Part shown: piece by piece, positions 22,564 through 34,129 of the stretch
How positions within the stretch are numbered: position 1 is the first letter of the stretch
Layout of the letters: each line of letters begins with the position of its first letter
From: Cricetomys ansorgei
Lineage: Eukaryota > Chordata > Mammalia > Rodentia > Nesomyidae
NCBI GenBank assembly: GCA_026225945.1
Contig: JAMJFZ010000811.1
Coordinates: 310,001 to 374,000 of the forward strand
Reading direction: 5' to 3'
Length of the DNA: 64,000 bases
Notes under the pieces: model-generated
Database searches by the model: none
The model's input: only the letters and a program-made list of their open reading frames with translations
Told to the model about the DNA's origin: nothing
Translations under genes and position numbers: made by a program

Positions 22564-22959
22564 TTCTTTTTATTCTTTTAGCATTTTCCTGTTTCTGGAA
22601 TAACAAGACAGTCCCGGCTCACATTGTGTCTACCTTGTTTGTGCCTTGGCATTCTAGAAGTGCTAGGACTTTTTAATGAACAGTTGTCTTAGAGTCTAAA
22701 GCCTAGTATTGGGCTTCTTTTCTTCTTCCTCATTTTTTCAATGTTTGTGATTTTACTTAAACAAAAAAAACAAAATCTGCCTTTGAACTATCCCTTCCTT
22801 CCCTGCTCAGCCTGGTGTTGGGATTGGTGACTCTAATGGCCAGCTGAACTGCTCTTTCTACTATGGCTTTGCAGTTTGGGGAGGAAATGTATTGATCCCA
22901 GCACAGTGAGATTTGTTGCTCAGCAGCAGCATTTCCAGCTGCTTGACATTGTGGACCGG

Positions 22960-23205
22960 TTTCTTAGTTACCTTTCTACTGCAACGAAACACCATGACCC
23001 AGGCATCTTATAAAAGAAAATGTTCTATTTGTGGCTCATGGTTGCAGGTTAGAATCTGTGACTATCATGGTAGGGAGTATGGCAGCAGAAATACAGGGTT
23101 GGCACTGGAGCAGTAGCTGAGGGCTCACAAGGAATGGCTTGGGCTTTTTGAAACCTCAGGGTTCATACCCAATTACACATCTAACTAGTGCCAGATGAGC
23201 TTGTG
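22960..23205 (+). repeat. Unnamed rodent interspersed repeat, copy 3
   Basis: TTCTTAGTTACCTTTCTACT, GCAACGAAACACCATGACCC and GGCACTGGAGCAGTAGCTGAG match copy 1 closely in order. Confidence 0.65.
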
Positions 23206-23384
23206 GGTTTTGTTTATTTGTTTGTTTGTTTTTTAAATCTTGGGCTTCACCAGAGGTCAGGGGGCAGCCATGACTCCACATAGGAAATGGCAGCTGCCTT
23301 ACAGACAGCAAGGGCGAAGAAGGCCTGGGTTAATTTCCTGTAGTTTCTGTGATGGCCAACATTTTCAGGTTTCTGTTGGGGGTT

Positions 23385-23662
23385 GGTGAGGATATATGAG
23401 TATGTGTGTATGTATGAAGCCAGAGGTTGACATCAGGTATTTCCCACAATCATTTGCCACCTTACTGTTTTGAAACAGGAGCTCTTGTTGAACCTAGAGC
23501 TCACTGATTGGCTAGACTAAGTGGCCCACAAGGTTAAGGGATCTACTTTCTATGTCCCCCAGCAGTGGGGTTACAAATATGTAACTTTTAGGGGGTTGAG
23601 GATCCAAACCTAGGTCCTGGCAGGAACTTTACAAACTAGGCCATCTTCTCAGCCCCCATTAT
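23385..23662 (-). repeat. Rodent composite SINE-like repeat
   Basis: Pattern AGCCAGAGGTTGACATCAGG, GATTGGCTAGACTAAGTGGC and GATCCAAACCTAGGTCCTGG ends with a CAGCCCC segment. A related, better preserved copy lies at 24370-24675. The family name is not certain. Confidence 0.55.
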
Positions 23663-24189
23663 TAACATTTGAGACACAAGAGTATACATGCCTTCCAGAA
23701 TATGAATGTTTGCCTGTGCACATGCATAGTGTGGAAATCCTGAGAACAGCGGTGTTTCATTAATTTGATTCCTACTGAGATCTGTTCTGCACACATTTCA
23801 TCTTTGCATGCCTCTCCTGTTTTGAGAACATTGGCTGTAAGCAGTATTTACCTGCTAGCTCATTCATACAGTACAACACAGGAAGCTTCCAGGTTTCTCT
23901 TCCCATCCCGCCATAGAATGTTAAGAGAACTCAAATCAGGGCCACCTGCAGTTCTCACCTCTACTCTGAGACGACCTATCATCAGATACTGAGCTCATAA
24001 GCTGTTTGAGTTCATGTTTCCTCCTTGGTGTATTCGTTATTCATCTGTAATGTAATAGACTGATTTCCAATTTGCTTTCTGTTGAAGGGTTTTCCTCCCT
24101 ATCTAACCTATTGACGTAAGTTTGCCATGTAAGTATGTAGAGCATTAACTTTAGATAGCATTAACTATCTAAAAGTCAAAACTGTGTGA

Positions 24190-24312
24190 AAGAAGGCCAA
24201 GATGTAACTTAGTTGGTAAAGTGCACACCCAGCATGCATAAGACCTTGGTTCATCCCCAGCACAGCAACAATCCAGACATAGTGGTACAAGCCTGTAATC
24301 CCAGCCTCTGGA
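24190..24312 (+). repeat. B4-type SINE (ID-B1 composite)
   Basis: An ID-like left half (ATGTAACTTAGTTGGTAAAGTG, TTCATCCCCAGCAC) is joined to a B1-like right half (ACATAGTGGTACAAGCCTGT, AATCCCAGC). This is the B4 arrangement. Confidence 0.7.
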
Positions 24313-24319
24313 TGTAAGG

Positions 24320-24324
<5 letters not shown>

Positions 24325-24362
<38 letters not shown>
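24325..24362 (+). repeat. (TG)n microsatellite
   Basis: About 19 uninterrupted TG units. Confidence 0.95.
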
Positions 24363-24363
<1 letters not shown>

Positions 24364-24369
24364 TACAGG

Positions 24370-24675
24370 TGCACGTGTGGGGTTATGTGTATGCATGCAT
24401 GTGGAAACCAGAGGACCACCTTGGGTATTCTTTCCCAGGAACGCCATCTACCTCTTTTGAAAGAGGATCTCTTAATGACCTGGAGCCCACCAATTAGGCT
24501 AGACTGGCTGGCCAGCAAGTCCCAGAGACACACCTGTCCCCCTGCCTAACCACCTCCACCTCTGTCACTGAGGTCCACAGCACATGCTCCCACACCCAGC
24601 ATTTTTACATGGATCCTAGGGATCAAACTCAGGCTTCCATGCTTGCAAGGCTTTACCCATGGTGCCATTCCTCCC
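24370..24675 (-). repeat. Rodent composite SINE-like repeat
   Basis: GGAAACCAGAGGACCACCTT, TGACCTGGAGCCCACCAATT, AGGCTAGACTGGCTGGCCAG and GATCAAACTCAGGCTTCC are in the same order as the copy at 23385-23662. Confidence 0.6.
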
Positions 24676-24699
24676 GCCCCCAGCCCCAGTACTCAAGTT

Positions 24700-25110
24700 T
24701 TCTTATTTTGCCTCACTTCCTATGTAAGACCTAACATGCTGCATGTGTTCTTTTAGTTTGGTTTTTTACTTAGCTGTTTCCCAGGAAACATTTCATATAG
24801 ACCTGCCTTACCCCTTATGGCACACTATTCCATTTCTGACTACATGTACATGGAGGTTTTCAATATTCTATAATCATAAGCAATGCAACTATATACGGCC
24901 TGTTTGCTGTATATTTTGATATTACTGGCTATGTGTCTGTAGTAAAATCCTATAAGTAGTAGTCCTAGGTAGGAGGGCATATGCACAGGTCCTTTGGTTA
25001 CATACTGGATGTTTCTCCTCCACAGAACTCGTTCTCCTTCATACTCCCATTTATCCTACTTGAGAGTGTCTGTGCCTCACTGGACCCTCAAAGACTGGAT
25101 TGTCAAGCTT
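24700..25110 (-). repeat. L1M-type LINE fragment
   Basis: CACACTATTCCATTTCTGAC, CATAAGCAATGCAACTATAT and AAAATCCTATAAGTAGTAGTC resemble an antisense old L1 segment (attcctagaagtggaattgc). Strongly diverged. Confidence 0.45.
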
Positions 25111-25215
25111 TGGGAATTTTGTCAATCATGGTAGAAGGGAAATAGTATCTATCCTACTTAGAGTTTTATTTGTTTCTCTTATTACAAGTGGATTTGAACA
25201 ACATTTCATATGTAT

Positions 25216-25225
25216 CTAGATAGAT

Positions 25226-25278
<53 letters not shown>
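25216..25278 (+). repeat. (TAGA)n microsatellite
   Basis: Tetranucleotide GATA/TAGA run with one early shift, lying directly at the tail side of a minus-strand B1. Confidence 0.95.
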
Positions 25279-25505
25279 TTTTTTGCTTTTCAAGACAGGG
25301 TTTCCCTGTTATAACTCTGGCTGTCCTGGAACTCACTCTGTAGACCAAGCTGGCCTCAAACTCACAGAGATGTACCTGCCTCTGCCTCTGCCTCTGCCTC
25401 TGCCTCTGCCTCTGCCTCTGCCTCTGCCTCTGCCTCTGCCTCTGCCTCTGCCTCTGCCTCTGAAGTGCTGGGATTAAAGGCGTGCAGCACCACCACCCAG
25501 CTATC
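25279..25505 (-). repeat. B1 SINE with internal (TGCCTC)14 expansion
   Basis: Reverse-strand B1 landmarks (CAAGACAGGGTTTCCCTG, GTCCTGGAACTCACTCTGTAG, GTGCTGGGATTAAAGGCGTG) surround 14 perfect TGCCTC units at 25377-25460, where a normal B1 has one or two. Confidence 0.93.
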
Positions 25506-25605
25506 ATGTCATGTATTTAAGAACCGTTTTGATCTTTTGTTAATTATCTGTTCGTTTCTTGGCCATTTTCTGTAGGACTTTTAATCTTTGTTTTCCCCTG
25601 TGTTT

Positions 25606-25740
25606 GTTTTTGTTTTTTGGGACAGGTTTTTACCATGCTGTCCCAGGTGGCCTGGTACATACTTTGTTTTAGTTTCAAACTCATAGCAATCCACATGCCT
25701 CAGCCTTCTAAGTGCTTGGATCATAGGTATACACCACAAT
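25606..25740 (-). repeat. B1 SINE (diverged)
   Basis: TTTTTTGGGACAGGTTTTTA, CTGTCCCAGGTGGCCTGG and CCTCAGCCTTCTAAGTGCTT are diverged reverse B1 landmarks. Confidence 0.7.
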
Positions 25741-26449
25741 ATGAGCTCTCTTTCATTTTATTTTTTTAAGATTTGTTTTCATTTGTCTGAGCATATTTCA
25801 TGTGTGCGGCTGCCCAGGGAAGCTAGAAGACGACATCATTTTTAATTTGTGCTTTCGTTGCATTATCTAAAGCATTAGTGTTCTTTACTCAGTGCCACAA
25901 ATCTGGCTCATCCTGCAGCTTCAACTCTAGGACAGACTTGGTAAAATCATCAGAACTCATTAGGGAAGAGTAAGCCAGAAATAAGCCAGCCCAGGCAAGG
26001 AGTTCCATCAAAATAGTCCTCTTGGTATCTGTGCCTATCCTCCACCCACTGTTCCTCTCCCACCATGCTCCTGTGTTTATTTTTTGAGTTAGTTACCTGA
26101 TATCTGCTGGGTGTAGAGAGGGGGGAGCATAAACTGAAGAGTTGTTGGCAGCAGCCTCTGTGTTGGGAAAATGCAGCAGTTTTACAAGGAAGATGAGTAA
26201 TTCCTTCAGCCTTGATGGAGGCTGAGAAGCACCAGATAAATGGTTCCTTTGCCCACGACTATCCTATAACATTTGATACTGAATTAAAGACACCTCTTCT
26301 GCACTTGTGACTCTCTTCATACTGGTAAGTACAGGTGAGAAGATCCCACTGGGATGCTTCTGCACTTGTTTGCAAAGTCAACTATGAATAAGGCCTCCTG
26401 TCTTCCTGAAGTGCAGAACAGAAGTCTATGCATGTGCCTTAATCTAGAG

Positions 26450-26657
26450 CAGTGCTTCTCAACCTGTGGGTCATGACTCCTTTGGAGTTCAAACACCCCT
26501 TTCACAGGGGTCATCTAAGGCCATCTGCATATGAGGTATTTACATTACAATTCATAACAGCAAAATTACAGTTACGAAGTAGCAATGAAAATAATTTTAC
26601 GGTTGGGGGTCACCACAACATGAAAGGGTTGCAGCAATGGGAGGCTGAAAACCACTG
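26450..26657 (+). mobile_element. hAT-like nonautonomous DNA element, second copy
   Basis: 208 bp with ends CAGTGCTTCTCAACC and GCTGAAAACCACTG. It is the same family as 6405-6594 but in opposite orientation. Flanks ATCTAGAG and CTCTAAAG agree at 6 of 8 positions, consistent with a decayed 8-bp target duplication. Confidence 0.85.
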
Positions 26658-26687
26658 CTCTAAAGATTTACTCATTGCTTTTGGTTT

Positions 26688-26816
26688 GGTTTTGTGTTTT
26701 TTAATTTTGAAATGATGTCTTGATATCTAACCCCAGCTAGTTCAGACTTAAAACAATCCTCTTGCCTCAGTCTTTTCAGTGCTAAGATGCTAGGCACGAG
26801 CTACCACATCCAGCTT
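26688..26816 (-). repeat. B1-like SINE (old)
   Basis: CAATCCTCTTGCCTCAGTC, AGTGCTAAGATGCTAGGCAC and GAGCTACCACATCCAGC keep the reverse B1 ending order. Confidence 0.6.
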
Positions 26817-29800
26817 CAGCTACTTTTTTAATTGCTGATACTTTTCAAAGAAGAGGTCTGGACTGAGCTTTGGGGACAGACCTGTGAGTGGAAGCCTTCT
26901 TTTGATAAGCCCTTTTCCCTGCTATGGACATTCAGCTGGGATTGGTCAACAGACGCTTAAACATCTGGTCAGCTTAGCCCTTTGGGGTGGAGCAGTATTT
27001 TATAGACAACCCATCAAGATTGATTGGACTCCTAACTGAATTAGCCAGATGTGTGGGCATTGTGTGCCCTTTCCTCAGCCTCCTCCAGTGTTGTTAGATG
27101 GAAGCAGACATGCGATTAGCATGTTGAAGATGATGTGGTTTTAGTGCATGAACAAAAGCTGCTGCCTCCCGCAGACGGTGGGAGTGTATGCAGACGTCAG
27201 TAGTATAATTACAACTGCTGAATTTAGCCTAGACCTGAGCTTGGCTTCCTCATTCTCAGCTGTCATTTGCAAGAGGGGGAGGGGAGCCAAAGCTGCCAAA
27301 GCCTAGGGACCCAGGCTCTTATATAGTCTGCTCCAAGCTCTGCTTTATCCAGAACATGCCGACACTTTGGTGGGTAATGTGCTAGAGTGTGAGGAGGAGG
27401 AATAGGGTTAGTCGGATACCCACAACTTTAGAAAATTTGCCCAAAATTAAGAATGAGCTGAGCTTCTGGCCCCCAGTGCTGTCCCATGCTACTCAAAGCA
27501 TTATCTGCATGTGCAAAGCCCCACAGGTTTGCAGTGAGCAGGAGTCTGAGGCAGGAGGCTTGCCTTTTCCTTGGCTGGCTCCATATGTACATTTGTGTTT
27601 GGTTACTCATTCCTTTGGTTTTGCACCTCCTCTCCTTACCACACTGGCCTGCATATTTTCAACAGAATAAATCAAGCATTTTCATGTTGCCAGGAGCTCT
27701 GCTGATGTTAATATCCTGTAAATAACTCATACGCAGTATGTCCAAACCTTCTCCCCACACTGTGCTTGGTGAATGGCATTGTCACCATCTACCAGCTTCA
27801 ATAAGAAGGGATTATAAGCAAGTCTGATGCCTTCTGCCTCAGTGTTTAACAAGCCTTGTCCATCTGAGGATTTTCTCTTAAGTCCATCTCTCCTGTGTCT
27901 CCCACTACCTTAGTTCAGACTTATTACAAAAGCACTATATCAGCCTCCTTGTTGGCCACCATTCCTCTAGGATCTGCTTCAACCCAGCCTCTGCCCTGCA
28001 AAACTCTGTTTGCTTCTCTGCTTTAAAACCTTCAGCAATTTCCAGTACCTCCCCGGTCAACTAAGATGTGCCTCCCTCAGCATGTATGTACTCTGCAGTC
28101 CACCATGCGTCTTCTGCCACCCTGTCTCTCAGAGAAGATGCAGGGGTGTTGGTTTGCTCTGAGACTGGGGCCAGGACCTGTTGGGCCCACAGGAGGATAC
28201 CTGGGCAATAGACAGGAACTGTCTCCAAGGCCTGCTAAGCCACTCATGCCCTAGCAGTCCTGCCTTCTCCAAGCTTCCTCATTCACTTTTCCCTGTGGGA
28301 ACCCTTTCTTACTTCTCCAGCCATCCAAGTCTGCTCAGCCTTCAAGAGGCAGCTCCTTATGTTACCGCTCAGGCTTTCCCTGGTGTGCTTACCTGAGGAG
28401 ACTCACTTCACACCGTCTTCCCCCACAGCAGTTCGAGGAAGCTTAAAATGTACAGCTTTTAAAGATTACAGTTAAAGCTTTGAAAACCAGATCCCTGTAC
28501 ATCTCCTCCTTGTACCCCTTCTCTTGGCTCCACAGATTCTGCCACCCGTAGCCCCAGTCAGGTTACTAGCAAACCACCCAGTACCCCTTTTGTCTTCTGT
28601 GAAAGTAACCAGCTCCCTGCTCACCACCCATATCACATTCATAGGTGGCACCTGCTGTAGGAAGGACTACTTAGTAATGGTAATTAGAGGAAAAATAACA
28701 GTAGCTGTCATTCATTGAAAGAGACTTACCAACTACATTTCCCATGTGTGCAAGGAAGGCACCAGACTGTTCAGGAACTTATACAATGTTCACCCTCACA
28801 AGTGGCGGAATCATTGTATTATATTTTAGTTATGTTCTCACAAGCTGAATTCCGCAGTCAACAGCCCCAGAGTCTCTACGGGGTAAAGTGGGCACTGGAA
28901 TGTTAGTTGGCTGATTAGTTGTTTCAATGGATCAGTGTTCTTCCCATTGAACTTGCTTTCGGGTTTAAGAAGAACTTGGCTGAATGTCTGTAGCTTATGC
29001 CAAGAAGTATGGATTTTGTCTCATCTCCTAATGCCCAGCTGTACACAGACATGTTCCCTCCCACTCAGTAACAAACTGCCTGGAACTCTTTCCTGGCTCA
29101 TATTTACAAGAGAATGTGATAAATTCCGTATTGATCCCTCCTGTTCCACTGTAAATTTTGCAAAAGATGATTAAATAGAGCAATAGAGTCTGCAGGCATT
29201 GTGGCTCAATATGTTGTGGACTGGTGTATCGACCTCCTTCATCCAAAGGCAGCCAGCGCCTATCCCTGCTGCCCCAGACCAGTAATTAAAATCCTGTGAG
29301 ACTGGGATTTAAAATCCAATCATATCCCTGAATCAAGCCTTCTAGCCTCCCCATGTGACGAGTGCAATAAGGTAACGGCAGGAGCATGTTTATGTCTGTG
29401 CTGAAGCAGTCCCCATAGGGTGGGTAAGAAATGGAGAGTTGGGTAGCCCTGCTGGCTAAATCACTTCACCCTGACACCACAGCCACTTGTAAGACAAGCT
29501 GTAGGTACATAAACAAGTCCCAACCGAAGACCACAACTCAAGCTGTAAGAGCAAAATATCAAGCACAAAAAATTCACAAAATCTCTTTCACTGTGTACTT
29601 CTATTCCCACAGACAATGTGTGAGTCTCCGTGAGTGACTGGGCCCTAGTTAAGCTACCTGGGGAATTTGGCAGCCAAGTGTGTGTGATTTTTCACTAGAA
29701 CTCTTTGATTCGATCTGAACCAAGGCTAGACTTCCTTGTACTAAGTCATGCAGCCAAGGCACATGCTACTGTTGGAGATAGGTGAGTCCCCTCTCTGCGG

Positions 29801-29945
29801 GATCAGGAGTTCCCTGGGGCAGAAACAGCATCTTCTCACTTACTCTTGTATCCTTTATACCTAGCACAGTGACAGACATGAAGAACTCTCAGGATCTTTG
29901 AATGGATGAGTGTATATATGGAGAAATTAGTGTTAATAGGGAATA

Positions 29946-30182
29946 ATAGGGAGATAGCTGGAGAGATGGCTCAGTAGTTAAGATCACTTACTGCTTTTGC
30001 AAAGGGCCAGGGTTTGAGTTCCAGCACCCACATGGTGGCTTACAACCATCTGTTAACTCCATTTCCAGAGTATCTGACATCTTCTTCTGGCCTTAATGGG
30101 CACCAGGCACACATGTAGTACACAGACATACATGCAAACAAAATACCCATTCACATAAAATAAAAACAAATTTTTAAAAAGC
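29946..30182 (+). repeat. B3/B2-type SINE
   Basis: Full-length order is visible: GCTGGAGAGATGGCTCAG, GAGTTCCAGCACCCACATGG, CAACCATCTGTTAACTCC and TTCTTCTGGCC, with an A-rich tail. Confidence 0.93.
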
Positions 30183-31054
30183 TACAAATGATATATTAGT
30201 AGCACACTTACCAAGTAGCTATCCATTTGTTACATAAGCATGCTGGTGTTGGCGCCTTAACTGAGCCGTATTCTACCATCAGGCTTCCTGGTGCTTAGCC
30301 TGTCAGCTGTGGAATTCATCCAAGGGACTTATTAACCTCCCAGTTCTGCATGATGGCAGGCATGGTCTCCTGAACTATTTTTTTTTTCTCCAGCCCAAAC
30401 AATCACCCAGTTCCTTGAACTGTTTTTCTCACATGGCTTCTAAACCCTTTTCTACACCAGTTATATTTCCCAGAACAATCTACTTTGTCTCTCTTCCAAA
30501 ACCTATGACTCCTCATTTATACTTTACCTTAGTGTCAATCTTCCTCGGATGTATTTGGGTGCCCTTCCCACCCTAATTACATCTGCAGATTAAATGAGCA
30601 ACCCAGCCCCATGATATCCATATCAGAAATAAACATGCTGAACAGGACCAAATCTACTTACTGTCACTGGAAACTTTTCTGGTCTGTCTTTTACCCACCC
30701 CCCTGGGTCTGGTTGTCTATCAGTCGCTGACTGACATTCTGCATGTTCCTGGCATCCAGCCCACACTTCATTATGACCACAGGGTTTTCCTGAGACATCC
30801 CATCAAATGTTTGATGAAGTCATCCTTTGCCCTTACTGCCTGAGTGAGCTCACAGGTACTCCTGATACAGACAGGAAAAGAGGCTGGGCTCATATGATTA
30901 AGACAGACCCATCTGATGCCCAGCAGTCACCCCGCTGCTCTTTCTAGAGATTCACAAAGTGCCTTTTACTAGTATGTTTGATTCTGGAGATGAGATAATC
31001 TCTGGGAAGTTTATGATGACATGAGTGCTTTACTGACTCAAAAAAGGAAGCCAC

Positions 31055-31228
31055 TCAAAGGCTATTTATTTGGAGTATGTGTGCACATGCGTGCGCATAC
31101 CACAGCATGCATGTGGAGGACAGAGAACAACTTGTGGGAGTTAGTTCTCTCCTCAGTATATTGAATCCCTGGGCTCTAACTCAAATGATCAGACCTGATG
31201 TCAGGCTTCTTCACCTGCTGAGCCCATG
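31055..31228 (-). repeat. B3/RSINE-type SINE
   Basis: ATGTGGAGGACAGAGAACAAC, TTGTGGGAGTTAGTTCTCTC and TGATGTCAGGCTTCTTCACC, ending with CTGCTGAGCCC, are antisense landmarks. Confidence 0.65.
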
Positions 31229-31634
31229 TGCTGAGTTTGTCTTCTGTTCCTTCTCATCTCCCCAGGCCCATGGTGCATGGAGGAGGTCAACCCATCTTCT
31301 CATCCCTCCATCCAATACTGTCGGTGTCTCTCTTGTCTGTCTTCCTCCAGTCTGGGTTCTGATGGAAGATCAGAAGGCCTGCTGCTTCCACTGTTTGCCA
31401 GTCCTTGGCCTGTTTGTGCTGTGGGACTTGATGGAGAGTGTGGCCATGATGAAGTAGCTTTCTGTCCTCCAGACTCCTGAAGGCAGTGGAGCCCCTCTGG
31501 CTGTCTCTCAGGGGAAAGGTTTGTGGGGGATGTCCTGGAAGTTGAGTTACTGTGGCCCACCATTTCCTTTGCCCCAGACTGGGAACCCTGAATGGGAAGA
31601 ATGTAAATGTAATGTTTTCTACTTTTCTACAGAG

Positions 31635-31995
31635 GTGTAGAAAGGGCCTAACAGATGCCCATTCTTATTTGCCAAAACCCTGCATTCTCTTCAGGTCCTT
31701 TTTTTTTTTTTTCTTTAATTGAGAACAGGGTTTCTTTGTTGTGACTCTGGAACTCCTGAAACTCCCTCTTTAGACCAGGCTGGCCTCAAAATCACAGAGA
31801 TCCATCTGCTCTGCCTCCCAAGTGCTGGGATTAGAGGTGTGCGCCACCACTGCCCAACTCAGGCACTGTGTTTTGAGGCCAGCGGAACACAGTTGTTCTG
31901 TCTGCTGGAAGAGCCTTTCTCAGCAGGTGTGTGATCATGCCCCTGATCCTATAAGCAAGAGCCCCTAGACTCTCTGCTGGTCCCAGATACCTCTA
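31635..31995 (+). repeat. Inverted repeat, left arm (interrupted by B1)
   Basis: Outside the B1 at 31699-31858, this sequence matches the reverse complement of 33325-33515. It includes two perfect blocks longer than 20 bp (around 31900-31922 and 31924-31945). Similarity fades after about 31995 and before about 31635. Confidence 0.85.
31699..31858 (-). repeat. B1 SINE inserted in the left arm
   Basis: A T-run, then GAACAGGGTTTCTTTGTTGT, GACCAGGCTGGCCTC and GTGCTGGGATTAGAGGTGTG. It is bracketed by TCAGGT and TCAGGC, whereas the right arm has one uninterrupted TCAGGT at the matching point. Confidence 0.92.
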
Positions 31996-32224
31996 TCTAC
32001 CCTGTCTACAGAGATGTCTGTCCCCAACCCATGTTGAGAAACTCCTCTGTCTTGCTTTGCCCTGGTGCTGCATCTAAGAACATTAGAAGGGAGGGGGACA
32101 AAAGACGTCTTTCTGTGTATTTGAGTCATCAGGCCTTTAGTGGCACTTTGAGGTAGGATGGGGGAGCCGAGCTAGCTTCTTTAAATTAAAAAGAAAAAGA
32201 AAAAAAAACTTGTAAAATTTCAAA

Positions 32225-32402
32225 CATTTATGAAAGAGAAATGAATCTTTACTTTAAATCTTAGCTTCACTGTTTGCCTGCTATCTGACCATGGGCAAAT
32301 TATTTCAACTCTCTGAGCCTGTTATCTGTTCATGTGATGAATTATTCAGGCACAGTATGTAAAGACTGTATACCCAATAAATGTTAGCCTGTGTCCCTGC
32401 TC
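32225..32402 (+). repeat. MIR
   Basis: CTTAGCTTCACTGTTTGCC, TGACCATGGGCAAATTATTTC and AACTCTCTGAGCCTGTTATC are the MIR core, followed by AATAAATGTTAGCCT. Confidence 0.78.
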
Positions 32403-33324
32403 TTACTCTTCTACCAGACTCAGGCTGTCTGTAAAGTGGGAGGGAAAAAATGTATCTCCTACTTTCTTTACCAGATTGCTAAGGATTAAATCCATGGATG
32501 TATCCAGCAGAAGGTACAGCATGAGATAGATACACCTTGTAACTATTCTCAGTTAAGGGGCGGCATGTCTGTAGGACTGTATGTCTGTGTGTCGAGCCGT
32601 GGCGAGTGTCTGGGGAATGGACAGCCTCAGGTAAGGCACCAGGAGGCAGGACTCTTGCTCCTCCTGCCTCCTTTGTCACTCTCAAGGAGTCTCAGACTGC
32701 AGCCTCTGGGAATGTAGAGAAAAGATGGTTAGTGTCTGCCTCAGGAGTTACAAAGACTGGCTGTGACAGCTGAAACGTGGCAGGCCAGCCAGCGAAGAGA
32801 ACAGGATCCCAGAGAGGAGATTCCTGGCCACTGGCCTTGAAGAATGTAGGATCTAGTCTCACAGACAAGGAGCAGGGGTCTAATCTGAAGGAGCTGCACA
32901 GATATCATGCCAAAATGAGTATGGTTACAGGGAAGGCACACAGCTTGTCTCGCCATCTTTCTGAATGCTTCCTTGATGAAGTGTTCTCTACCAAAAACAC
33001 TAGTGTACATCGGCACCTCTACTCATGAGAAGGCATCGCTAATACTCACCAAAACCTCTCACTGGAGATAGTTACGAGACCGCCAAGATCATGAAAGTCA
33101 GGACCAATGGAGCAGAGGAGCTAGCAGTAAATGTGAAAAGGAAGAATGGATAAGAAAGCTTTCACTGGAATCTTTTTCAACCATATTCAAACTTTCAATT
33201 CCATTCAGTTCTCGTGAAACCCTTAGAGGTTGGCAGAACAGTAAAAAGTGCCCAGCCAGCAGGTGCTACTCCTCACCCACAAGCTCCCATTCAGGAGAGG
33301 CAGTGCTTCCCCCTCTCCTCACTT

Positions 33325-33515
33325 ACAGAGGCATCTGGGATCAACAGAGAGTCTAGGGGCTCTGGCTCCCAGGATCAAGGGGCATGATCACACACCTGCT
33401 AAGAAAGGCTCTTCCAGCAGACAGAAAAACCGTGTTCTGTTGGCCTCAAAACATAGCACCTGAGTAGAATGCAGGGATTTTTGGCAAATATGAATGAGCA
33501 TCTGTGTGAGGCCCT
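33325..33515 (-). repeat. Inverted repeat, right arm (no B1)
   Basis: Reverse complement of the left arm at 31635-31995 without its B1. By eye roughly 85 percent of compared positions agree over the best 135 bp. Confidence 0.85.
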
Positions 33516-34129
33516 GGCTGGTGTTTAACAGAAGCAGTGAGAGTGTGGCAGTATCCTTTAATGGGAGGGCGCCTTGCAGGAATAGAGGCAGGAGACTATG
33601 GGAGCATAGAGTATGGCCCCCAGCCTTTGCTAAGTACTTAGCCAGTCCCAAACAGCCTATAGAAGGCCAGTAAGGCATCTTTCCTGGAGAAGAAGACACA
33701 CTCAGTCTTAAAAGAATGGAGTCACTGGAGCACTACCTATTTCAGATGCAGAAGAGGGAAGTGGCTTCTTGCAATTGGAAGAGTTCATGTGAGAGTCTTT
33801 TCCCATTTGAGCATGTGTGATTATGTCAAACCAAAGGCAGATGCTGCACCAGAGAAGAGCAGAAGGTTCCCTACTCATCAACACCCCTTCTACAATCTTT
33901 ACCTACTTGGGTGCAGAGACCTCAGCCACCCACAGTGGCACCAACTAGTGCCATGCCCACTCAACCACCCTTACCCTACTTCTGGGCCCAATCCCTATTG
34001 ACAGATCCCCCAGAATCTGAAGGAATTCAAGACAAATGGTTAAGAGGATGGAGTTAATAAAATTTGAAAAATTGAGGCCTGTCACTTCACTAAACTTTTT
34101 TCAATACCACTGACAGAAACATATTTCCC

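Noticed and set aside
24165..24533. His-Thr repeat open frames (also at 36761, 47816 and 54247)
   Set aside because: They are translations of GT/CA microsatellites.
25166..25507. Open frame with long Gln-Arg repeats on the minus strand (and Leu-Pro on the plus)
   Set aside because: It is the six-frame reading of the TGCCTC expansion inside a B1; no start context or family similarity.
31011..31036. ATGATGA and CTGA resembling C/D box snoRNA motifs
   Set aside because: They are only about 24 nt apart with no terminal stem or D'/C' boxes; likely chance.
31077..31457. 126-residue plus-strand open frame
   Set aside because: It starts inside a B3/RSINE-type SINE and has no domain similarity.
31719..31934. 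Similar peptides in the open frames at 31719-31934 (+) and 33388-33699 (-)
   Set aside because: The similarity comes from the inverted DNA repeat, not from a gene pair; both frames also read through SINE or non-coding flanks.
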